From an uncultured Collinsella sp. (GTDB lineage: Bacteria; Actinomycetota; Coriobacteriia; Coriobacteriales; Coriobacteriaceae): 5,443 bases of DNA. A program made the translations under genes and the position numbers. A model generated the notes under the pieces. That model worked only from the letters and a program-made list of their open reading frames with translations. It was not told where the DNA came from and did no database searches. Shown piece after piece: positions 1 through 5,395 of this stretch. Every line of letters starts with the position of its first letter. Position 1 is the stretch's first letter. Location of the stretch: the NCBI GenBank assembly GCA_900549195.1, contig URNK01000121.1:1-5443 (forward strand), written 5' to 3'.

Positions 1-49
1 ATCTACACGTAAGGAGTCGTCGGCAGCGTCAGATGTGTATAAGAGACAG
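1..49 (+). other. Nextera i5-side sequencing adapter (artefact)
   Basis: This is synthetic sequence, not genome. Bases 1-8 are the end of the Illumina P5 primer. Bases 9-16 (GTAAGGAG) match the Nextera i5 index commonly called S505/N505. Bases 17-30 are the Read 1 tail. Bases 31-49 are the 19-bp Tn5 mosaic end AGATGTGTATAAGAGACAG. Genomic sequence begins at 50. The ABC transporter reading frame continues open through the adapter, so residues translated below position 50 are spurious. Confidence 0.98.
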
Positions 50-1011
50 CGGTTAATGCGCTGCATCATGGAGCTTACGTAGTTCAGGCGCATGGTGAGG
101 TTATAGGTGTAGGTAAAGATCATGACGAGCGAGCCGGCCGAGATGCCAAACCACGCGTTGCCGCCCGCCACGAACACACTCACCACGGCCATGGTGATGA
201 CGATAAGGCCCGAGGTCGTAAAGTTGCGCTGCATCATGGCGTGCATCGAGACCGTCTCGGCGTCGCGCGCGGCACGATCGGCGGCGTCGAACAGATCGCG
301 TTCAAAGTCCTCGCGCCCACAGGTCTTGACGGCCAAGATGTTCGTGACCGCGTCGGAGAGCACGCCCGAGAGCTTGTTCTGCGCAGCGGACGTCGCGGCC
401 GAAAGCGGCATGATGCGCTTGTACATAAGCCAGACAAACGCAATGTAGACGGCCATGATGCACACCAGGATCACGGTAAATGTGGGCACCACCGGGGCGA
501 GCGCCGCCACCGTGCAGATGACCGAGGTGATGGTGGGGATGAGCGAATACACCGTCACGTCGACCAGCCCCGTATAGCCGCTCATAAAACGGCTCGTCTG
601 GCTCACGAGCGATCCGCCAAAGCGGCTGGTGTGAAATGTCATGGATTGATTGGAGAGCGTGTCGAAGCACAGGCGCGCCAGGTGATAGTTGCCCGCAATC
701 TCGAGCTTGTAGACGGCGTAGTCCTGCAGCTTGGAGAGGATTTGGCCCACTAGGTTAACGAGCACGAGCGCCAGAATGTAAGGACCAAAGACCTCAAACA
801 CCTGGTCGCCTGCCACGGGACCGGCCTGGACGCGGTCGACGATGAGGGCCATCACATAGGTGTTGGCAAACGTGAGCAAAAAGATGTAGCCCGCCGACGA
901 GAACACCGAGAGAAAGACGATCAGCGGCTGCGTGCGCGTGACGTCCCAAAAACGCTGCAGCGTGCGACGCACGGTGGAGCGTTTGAGCGGACTGGTGTTT
1001 CTCTGAGACAT
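50..1011 (-). CDS. ABC exporter, N-terminal transmembrane domain (partial, 3' end cut by the fragment end)
   Basis: This is the first 320 codons of a type I ABC exporter that would normally be a TMD-NBD half-transporter of roughly 580-620 residues. The start is ATG at 1011, preceded by AAAGGAAG at a good Shine-Dalgarno distance. No stop occurs before the window edge. Hydrophobic segments lie near residues 29-55, 75-93, 150-172, 176-197 and 266-300, as expected for the six-helix membrane domain. Family-typical stretches are visible: the RFGGSLVSQTSRF loop (about 130-142) and NILAVKTCGRED (about 224-235), the coupling-helix region that touches the ATPase. The Walker A, signature and Walker B motifs would lie beyond the cut and are not seen, so substrate and partner cannot be given. 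The gene follows rmuC by 123 nt. No convincing promoter or terminator is visible in that gap, only a short GGCG-AAA-CGCC hairpin at 1035-1045. The truncation comes from the sequencing library. Confidence 0.9.
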
Positions 1012-1134
1012 GGGCTTCCTTTCGCGTCTGATAGGGCGAAACGCCATTGTTGCACACTAAAGCGCACTTCAGACAAGCGCGATGCGAAAAGCGCCCGCGC
1101 CGTGCTCGTACAGTCGCACAGCCGTCAGATGCAG

Positions 1135-2490
1135 CTAGTCCTCGTCTTTTTGGCCTGCGAGCAGCTCCGCTGATGTGAGTCCCAAGATCTCATCGGCTTG
1201 GTTGGCGTCTTCCAGCGCGTCGATGTCCTTGAGCTTGCGCTCCATGACATTTGTACGCGTGGTGATGATGCCCTCAACCGTTTTGCCCGCGGTCTCGATC
1301 TGCTGCTGGGCGCGGCGCAGCGCCGCCTGATAGCGTGGCAACTCGGCCTTGACAGCAGAGAGCACGCGCAGTACGTCGTCGGTACGTTTTTGCAGCCTAA
1401 ACGTCTGGTAGCTCATCTGCAGGCTGTTGAGAATGGCAGCCATGGTGCTGGGACCGGCTACGTTGACGTGATAGTCGCGGCCCAGGGTCTCGATAAGCCC
1501 GGGGCGGCTGACGACCTCGGCGTACAGCCCCTCAAACGGCACGAACAGAATGCCAAAGTTGGTCGTCGCGGGCACGCTCAGGTACTTTTCGCAGATGTCC
1601 TTGGCCTCGCGCTTCACCATCATATCGAGCGTCTTGCGTGCCGCGGCAACGGCCTCCGCATCGCCCGACTCCTGGGCGTCGAGCAGATGCTCGTACGCGT
1701 CGCCCGGGAATTTGGAGTCGATCGGCAGCAGCACGGGATCGCCCTCGTCCACCGGCAGCTTGACGGCAAACTCAACGCGCTCCGAGGCGCCGGGCCTGGT
1801 GGCAACGTTTTCCAGATACTGGTCGGGCGTGAGGATGTCCGCCAGAATTGCACCCAGCTGCACCTCGCCCAAAATGCCACGCGCCTTCACATTGCCCAGC
1901 ACGCGCTTAAGATCGCCCACGCCGGTGGCGATGGATTGCATGTCGCCCAGGCCCTTGTACACGGCCTCGAGCTGGTCGCTCACCTGCTTAAACGATGCCG
2001 ACAGGCGATCGTTGAGCGTGCGGGAGAGCTTCTCGTCCACCGTTGCGCGCATCTGATCGAGTTGCACGTTGTTGTCTTTGCGGATAGCACCCAGCTGGGC
2101 ATCGACCGTCTCGCGCACCTTGTCCAGGCGGTGCTCGATGCCCTCGCGGTTGGCACCGAGCTGTTGGGCCGTCTCGCGGCGCAGGTCATCCATCCGGTCA
2201 CCAGCTTGCGAAAACTCACGTGCGATGGTCAGGTAACGTTGCTGCTCCACGGCCGCATCTGTCGTCTGCTGCTGCGCGATGGCATTGGCCGTGCGGTGAG
2301 TTTCGGCCAGCGCGACGTTCAGGGCATCGAGCGCGTTGTTGGCCTGCTCGAGTGCTGCCAGCGTTTCCGCGCTACTGTCGCCACGCTCCCGCAACTCGGC
2401 ACGCAGGCTCTTGAGCTGGAGGGCGCAAGCCACAGCAACCCCCACCGCCACCAAGGCGATCGCAACAAGCACAATATCAATAGCAGACAT
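1135..2490 (-). CDS. rmuC: RmuC-family DNA recombination/nuclease-fold protein
   Basis: This 451-residue protein matches the usual length and layout of RmuC. Residues 3-24 form an N-terminal hydrophobic anchor. Residues about 27-190 are a long charged coiled-coil region with repeated heptad-like Leu, Glu and Arg. The conserved RmuC domain follows at about 190-405. Recognisable motifs are KARGILGEVQLGAIL (202-216), LPIDSKFP (255-262), FVPFEGLY (316-323) and AGPSTMAAILNSLQ (345-358). In the family these belong to a PD-(D/E)XK nuclease-like fold, with E209, D258 and K260 as candidate active-site residues. RmuC limits recombination at inverted repeats in E. coli and has been linked to anti-phage and genome-maintenance roles; the exact reaction is not established here. 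I chose the ATG at 2490, which has GGCGGAG just upstream and places the anchor at residue 3. The in-frame ATG at 2523 lacks a Shine-Dalgarno sequence. The gene begins 51 nt after the upstream HTH gene, so co-transcription is possible. Confidence 0.95.
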   Translation of the reverse strand: MSAIDIVLVAIALVAVGVAVACALQLKSLRAELRERGDSSAETLAALEQANNALDALNVALAETHRTANAIAQQQTTDAAVEQQRYLTIAREFSQAGDRMDDLRRETAQQLGANREGIEHRLDKVRETVDAQLGAIRKDNNVQLDQMRATVDEKLSRTLNDRLSASFKQVSDQLEAVYKGLGDMQSIATGVGDLKRVLGNVKARGILGEVQLGAILADILTPDQYLENVATRPGASERVEFAVKLPVDEGDPVLLPIDSKFPGDAYEHLLDAQESGDAEAVAAARKTLDMMVKREAKDICEKYLSVPATTNFGILFVPFEGLYAEVVSRPGLIETLGRDYHVNVAGPSTMAAILNSLQMSYQTFRLQKRTDDVLRVLSAVKAELPRYQAALRRAQQQIETAGKTVEGIITTRTNVMERKLKDIDALEDANQADEILGLTSAELLAGQKDED

Positions 2491-2541
2491 AAACTCCGCC
2501 CAACAAACCCAATCGAGCACCAATCAAAACCGCGATCAATC

Positions 2542-3105
2542 TTACCCCGCCACACGCACCGGGCGCCCGGCGCCTTCTTGGGTGCTTCTCTCTTCCGCAT
2601 ATTCCATAATACGGCGTGCTGTCTTCCTGCTCACCTTTGAGTCATCACCGGCTAAGTATGCGTAAACGTTTCCCTTATTCAGGTGCAGAGCACGGCAGAG
2701 GTCATAGCGCGTTTCACCCGATTCCTCCAATGCTTCCAGCGTTTTCTTTCTCATCAGGGCGTTCACCCTTCTGTCGACCGTCGGCTTTTCCTTCACCGCT
2801 CTATACGCACGCCAAACGTTGGCATAACGATTAGGAAGTTTGTCCTCGGCGCATAGAGATGCCAGGCTACCCGTTTGGGCGTACAAGGACAAAACGCCTC
2901 GGTAACCCTCTTCCATCCACAAACCCTCGGATAAGCCCAGAACGTATTCGGCTTTACCCTGTGCCAAAGCGAGCAAAAACAGGGGCTCCGCCACGCGCGG
3001 CGCAACCGTCGTCGCTTGCTTAACCAGTTTTCTAAAACTGAGCGACTGCTGTCCGGATAGCTCTCGGCAATAGCCTTTTAAGAATCCCTCAAAGGTCAGA
3101 TTCAA
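2542..3105 (-). CDS. HTH DNA-binding protein, putative antitoxin/repressor partner of the nucleotidyltransferase
   Basis: This is a 187-residue protein. Residues 1-128 are mostly predicted helix with no motif I can name. Residues about 132-170 (TRYDLCRALHLNKGNVYAYL, then a basic KVSRKTARRIMEYA stretch) read as a helix-turn-helix in which the recognition helix falls at NKGNVYAYL. The start is the TTG at 3105, because GGAGG (3113-3117) sits 7 nt upstream and the TTG overlaps the upstream gene's TGA as TTGA. A longer reading from 3225 would overlap the upstream gene by about 120 nt and has no ribosome site. The next in-frame ATG is near codon 64. The tight overlap implies translational coupling and a matched amount of the two proteins, as in toxin-antitoxin operons. 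The likely role is to bind the nucleotidyltransferase and/or repress the shared promoter; this is inferred. In AbiEi antitoxins the winged HTH is N-terminal, so the domain order here differs. A plain transcriptional regulator is the alternative. Confidence 0.82.
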   Translation of the reverse strand: MNLTFEGFLKGYCRELSGQQSLSFRKLVKQATTVAPRVAEPLFLLALAQGKAEYVLGLSEGLWMEEGYRGVLSLYAQTGSLASLCAEDKLPNRYANVWRAYRAVKEKPTVDRRVNALMRKKTLEALEESGETRYDLCRALHLNKGNVYAYLAGDDSKVSRKTARRIMEYAEERSTQEGAGRPVRVAG

Positions 3106-3632
3106 CCGAGCACCTCCTTTTTGTATTGGCTGTATGCGCAGACCATCTCTTGATAACTCCGCTCCGAAGGCGACGACGCCAGCGCCTCGCCCTCGTCGAA
3201 TATAAGCCGTTCGAGCAGTCCCCAATCAAGTCGGTCGACGAATGCCTGGCTATGAAGATCGACGATGTCGTTCGGGCGGTAGGCATAGAGCTTCATTACC
3301 GCCAGGTCCTCCAAGGATGGCGTAAAGTACCTGATAAAACGCGCCCCAATATCCAAGGGGATCAAACGATCTTCGTAATTGAATGGCATCTGATTACAAT
3401 ATGCCACCGCCATACCATTCACCTCGGGGTATCGAGCTATGATCTCGCGGAGGCACCTGTCTGCCTCAAACACATCGATGTCATGTGTAACCGAACGATT
3501 CGTCACATCGTTTAGCATGAAGGCGCCTCCTCCCACCAATACAACGCTCGGCCTGTCGTCTCTTGGACCTATTTCCAGCTCTGCCTCTTCGTCAATGCCC
3601 AACAGAGTCTGTTCTAAATCCTGCTTATACAT
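3102..3632 (-). CDS. DUF6036/AbiEii-like nucleotidyltransferase, putative toxin
   Basis: This is a 176-residue protein with the hallmarks of a minimal Pol beta-type nucleotidyltransferase fold. It has a glycine-rich turn, VVLVGGGAFML (30-40), then the metal-binding pair in THDIDVF (D51 and D53). A later stretch, SLEDLAVMKLYAYRPNDIVDL (106-126), is typical of AbiEii/DUF6036 proteins, in which the Lys (K114) and acidic residues (D122, D125) are conserved. In AbiEii and MenT toxins this fold transfers nucleotides to RNA such as tRNA and blocks translation. Whether this protein does so is inference, and its target is unknown. The start is ATG at 3632 with AGGA 6 nt upstream. The gene lies directly downstream of an AT-rich promoter and overlaps the HTH gene by 4 nt. 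Spot counts of 60-base lines give about 40-57% GC here against about 63% in rmuC, which fits a horizontally acquired cassette. No signal peptide or membrane segment is visible, so it is probably cytosolic. Confidence 0.85.
   Translation of the reverse strand: MYKQDLEQTLLGIDEEAELEIGPRDDRPSVVLVGGGAFMLNDVTNRSVTHDIDVFEADRCLREIIARYPEVNGMAVAYCNQMPFNYEDRLIPLDIGARFIRYFTPSLEDLAVMKLYAYRPNDIVDLHSQAFVDRLDWGLLERLIFDEGEALASSPSERSYQEMVCAYSQYKKEVLG
3103..3120 (-). promoter_or_regulatory. Shine-Dalgarno and TTG start of the HTH gene, inside the nucleotidyltransferase 3' end
   Basis: On the minus strand an A-rich AAAGGAGG (core GGAGG at 3117-3113) is followed by 7 nt and then TTG at 3105-3103. The same bases encode the last residues KKEVLG of the upstream protein, whose TGA (3104-3102) overlaps the TTG. 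This site decides the start of the HTH gene and suggests reinitiation by ribosomes finishing the upstream gene. Confidence 0.75.
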
Positions 3633-3644
3633 AACAAATCCTAT

Positions 3645-3665
3645 TATTATTCATCTTCAATAATA
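3645..3665. promoter_or_regulatory. Inverted repeat, possible autoregulatory operator
   Basis: There is a perfect 7-bp inverted repeat: TATTATT (3645-3651), a 7-nt spacer, and AATAATA (3659-3665). The half-site centres are 14 bp apart. It overlaps the putative -10 element and the expected transcription start of the nucleotidyltransferase-HTH operon, which is where an HTH partner would bind to repress its own operon. The arms are pure A/T, so chance occurrence is possible. Confidence 0.35.
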
Positions 3666-3690
3666 CTATTCAGTCGCACGACAGGACCAA
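3663..3690 (-). promoter_or_regulatory. Putative promoter of the nucleotidyltransferase-HTH operon
   Basis: On the minus strand, -35 TTGGTC (3690-3685), a 16-nt spacer and -10 TAGTAT (3668-3663) stand 31 nt before the ATG at 3632, in an unusually AT-rich stretch. It is a reasonable sigma-70-type match but not a perfect one. Confidence 0.45.
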
Positions 3691-3755
3691 CAGGATGCAA
3701 GAATTCCGCTCGTGGCGATAATCCCTACACCCTAGAAGTCCTAATGTGACAAACG

Positions 3756-4178
3756 CTAACTCTCCCAGCCGGCGCGGATTGTTGTTATGACATCGCCTAG
3801 GCGCTGGCCGAGGGCCGACAGATGTTGGAGCACTTCGCCGGGCGAAGCACCGTTGAGGATGCAGGTGAGCGCATACGACGCCAGAAAGATGGCCGCAAGC
3901 CCTAACGGGATGAGCACGATCATCGCCAATGTGCGCAAGCGCTGGCCCACACGGCGACGACGCGCACGATGCTTATCGAACGCAAGCTCCTGCGCATATG
4001 AATCTTGTTGTACGGAATAGTTCTCTGACGCCGATCCGCCCGCAAGCGAAACCGCGGGTGCGGCATTTTGCGCAGGGGGCTGGGCGGCTACCCCTTGCAT
4101 TTGCATCTCCATGAGCCGTTGCTGCTGACGCAGCATGCGCTCAGCTTGTTGCTGCGGAGTCTCAAGAAACAGGTCCAT
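3756..4178 (-). CDS. Single-pass membrane protein of unknown function
   Basis: This is a 140-residue protein I do not recognise. Residues 1-30 are rich in Gln, Met and Arg (QQQAERMLRQQQRLMEMQMQ) and probably helical. Residues 30-65 are a low-complexity Ala/Pro/Gln/Ser linker. Residues 69-82 are strongly basic (KHRARRRRVGQRLR), directly before one hydrophobic helix at about 83-107. A short tail of about 33 residues follows. By the positive-inside rule the N-terminus should be cytoplasmic and the tail outside. The start is ATG at 4178, with GGAGG (4184-4188) 5 nt upstream; the in-frame TTG at 4190 partly overlaps that ribosome site and is unlikely. The gene stands between the terminator at 4432-4462 and the nucleotidyltransferase promoter, so it is probably transcribed alone. 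No terminator is visible after its stop. A scaffold or envelope accessory role is conceivable, but nothing in the sequence shows one. Confidence 0.72.
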   Translation of the reverse strand: MDLFLETPQQQAERMLRQQQRLMEMQMQGVAAQPPAQNAAPAVSLAGGSASENYSVQQDSYAQELAFDKHRARRRRVGQRLRTLAMIVLIPLGLAAIFLASYALTCILNGASPGEVLQHLSALGQRLGDVITTIRAGWES

Positions 4179-4436
4179 GCTGGCCTCCAAAATCGGAGCA
4201 TTCGACGCTTACGCCCAGCATCCCGCACCGCCAAGGCCACGGCAACGCAATCCGTAGCAATAGCCGCAAAGTTTCTTGTTGACAAAAGCTGTCGAAAACC
4301 TCAACAACTCCCCTACCAGCACTTTCTCTGAGCTTTTTTCGTCAGCAATCTTTTGGCCTTCCACCCTTACGCCAACTGACCAAAATCTAACCAAAAGCTT
4401 GACGGAAATTGTGAAGACAGGGACCCCATACAAAAA
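4179..4436. other. Gene-free leader region of the single-pass membrane protein gene
   Basis: This stretch of about 258 bases has no supportable gene. It is AT-richer than its surroundings at 4262-4436. On the minus strand a weak promoter can be proposed: -35 TTGTCA (4285-4280), 17 nt, then TATTGC (4262-4257), of which only the -35 matches well. A perfect 7-bp inverted repeat, TTGTTGA (4276-4282) and TCAACAA (4301-4307) with an 18-nt gap, overlaps that -35 and could be an operator or a weak stem-loop. Short direct repeats TTTTGGT occur on the minus strand near 4380-4397. Confidence 0.3.
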
Positions 4437-4462
4437 CGTGCCGCCCCAAAAGGGGCGGCACG
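4432..4462 (-). terminator. Strong intrinsic (rho-independent) terminator
   Basis: There is a perfect 11-bp GC-rich stem, CGTGCCGCCCC (4437-4447) with GGGGCGGCACG (4452-4462), closed by a 4-nt loop. On the minus strand it is followed at once by TTTTTG (4436-4431). On the plus strand the T-run is 25 nt away, so the terminator acts on minus-strand transcripts. It ends the transcript of the four-helix membrane protein, whose stop lies about 155 nt upstream. Confidence 0.88.
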
Positions 4463-4510
4463 CTAACTTCTTATCAGTTTTTCAGTAGCAAGCACGCGAC
4501 GACCCGAAGC

Positions 4511-4599
4511 CGGAGCACAGGGTAGGGAAACACCTTTACCTCGCGCGACCTGCGCAGCCGTGAGCGAGAGGGAAAGGTGTTTCCCCGCCCCGTGCTCCG
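4511..4599. repeat. 89-nt imperfect palindrome (long hairpin) in the 3' UTR
   Basis: Outer arms 4511-4537 and 4573-4599 pair over 24 of 27 positions: an 8-bp CGGAGCAC block, a 3-bp GGG block and a 13-bp GGGAAACACCTTT block. Past one further mismatch, 4539-4546 pairs with 4564-4571 at 7 of 8 positions. A loop of about 17 nt remains and contains the small palindrome CTGCGCAG. No T-run follows on either strand, so it is not a simple terminator. It lies between the membrane-protein stop codon (4618) and the real terminator. It could be an mRNA 3'-end stabiliser, a structured small RNA or a dispersed palindromic repeat/MITE. The palindrome is seen directly; its role is unknown. Confidence 0.8.
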
Positions 4600-4617
4600 C
4601 AGTCGGTGGAGGCAGCT

Positions 4618-5250
4618 TTAGATGCCCGCGAGACCTCGGGTGGCGGTGGCGCACATAAACGCCAAGGCTAGAATCACGAGCGAGCCCGCGATGTCTGCCA
4701 GCACGCCCATTGCACGGCGTTCAAACAACCAGCTCTCAAAGTGCGGGGCGACGTTGCGCCAAACACGCCACAGCAAGATGCCCATACCGATGACGCCCGG
4801 GATATTGAGCAGTAGGATCTCGGAGCACAAAAGACCGATCAGGTTACCGGCGGCAAAGCCCGCATCACCCTCGCAGTATTTGCGGTAGACCATATACAGC
4901 ATGTACGCCACAAACGGCTGCAAGCACGCAGAAATAAACGAGACCACCATCGAGGGCTCCTGCGAAAAGACCTCGGTGAGCTTATCCACGCTCGTGGCAT
5001 CCTTAGAGGCCAGGAACAGGCCAATGACCACCACAGGCACCACGCCCAAGATGACCTCGACCATCGTAAACAACTTGGCGGTCAAGTCCTCACTAGCCGA
5101 ATTCAAATGGGGCGCCCACTCAGGATGAGCATGCGCACCGACCTTCTTGTCCTTCTCGGCACGATCGGCCTTTTTACCCTCGGCAACCCGACGACCAGAA
5201 TCCTTGCGAGTTCCCGCCGCAGCAACCCGAGCCCGAGACTTCTTGCCCAT
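4618..5250 (-). CDS. Four-helix membrane protein of unknown function
   Basis: This is a 210-residue protein I cannot place in a named family. Residues 1-38 are very rich in Lys, Arg and Ala (starting MGKKSRARVAAAGTRK) and should stay in the cytoplasm or contact nucleic acid or lipid heads. Hydrophobic segments follow at about 62-81, 101-122, 134-162 (long, with a Gly/Pro kink at LLNIPGVIGMG) and 184-203, giving four predicted membrane helices. No catalytic motif is evident. The start is ATG at 5250, with GGGGTG about 6 nt upstream; the longer frame from 5337 has no ribosome site and a composition unlike a leader. The stop is TAA at 4618. The transcript should end at the terminator 4432-4462, after the 89-nt hairpin. 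No convincing -35/-10 pair was found upstream. The length and basic N-terminus would fit a small integral membrane protein of the Yip1/DUF type, but that is only a resemblance in shape. Confidence 0.8.
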   Translation of the reverse strand: MGKKSRARVAAAGTRKDSGRRVAEGKKADRAEKDKKVGAHAHPEWAPHLNSASEDLTAKLFTMVEVILGVVPVVVIGLFLASKDATSVDKLTEVFSQEPSMVVSFISACLQPFVAYMLYMVYRKYCEGDAGFAAGNLIGLLCSEILLLNIPGVIGMGILLWRVWRNVAPHFESWLFERRAMGVLADIAGSLVILALAFMCATATRGLAGI

Positions 5251-5343
5251 AAAAAACACCCCATCAGGTAGTAGATAAACTAAAAGTCGCCACCCAGTGT
5301 ACCCCCTAAACAACGGCGCCGCCCCAACCCGGAGCAAGCCCCG

Positions 5344-5383
5344 TCAACCAAATAACCGAACCATCAACCAAATGGCCGCAACC
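5344..5383. repeat. Two degenerate 20-bp direct repeats upstream of the four-helix membrane protein gene
   Basis: TCAACCAAAT occurs at 5344-5353 and again at 5364-5373. The following ten bases are partly shared (AACCGAACCA against GGCCGCAACC), giving 15 of 20 matches over the full unit. A period of 20 bp puts both copies on nearly the same face of the helix, which would suit a regulator binding in tandem about 95-135 nt before the ATG at 5250. The biological role is inferred. Confidence 0.5.
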
Positions 5384-5395
5384 CAATCCCTATAC

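Noticed and set aside
241..753. Plus-strand open frames of up to 170 codons across the ABC transporter
   Set aside because: They are antisense shadows in GC-rich DNA. The minus frame from 1011 encodes a recognisable ABC membrane domain.
1012..1134. Promoter and terminator between rmuC and the ABC gene
   Set aside because: TTGTCT (1076-1071) lacks a proper -10 at the right distance, and the GGCG-AAA-CGCC hairpin is too short with no T-run. The gap is left unassigned.
2559..2570. 12-bp palindrome CCGGGCGCCCGG as a terminator of the cassette
   Set aside because: It lies inside the HTH coding region, has almost no loop and no following T-run.
1198..2640. Plus-strand 480-codon open frame opposite rmuC
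   Set aside because: Its length comes from high GC and the codon bias of rmuC. The translation is low-complexity His/Leu/Gln-rich with no motif, and it also runs into the HTH gene.
4269..4307. Plus-strand promoter beginning with TTGACA at 4279
   Set aside because: The sequence 17 nt on (CAACAA) is not a -10 element, and no plus-strand gene follows.
4209..4433. Minus-strand 74-codon frame just after the terminator
   Set aside because: It lacks a ribosome site, starts in the T-run of the terminator, and the translation shows no conserved feature. A tiny leader peptide cannot be fully excluded.
4463..4654. Minus-strand 63-codon frame over the 89-nt palindrome
   Set aside because: It spans the hairpin and the end of the membrane protein gene, and its composition is that of a structured non-coding stretch.
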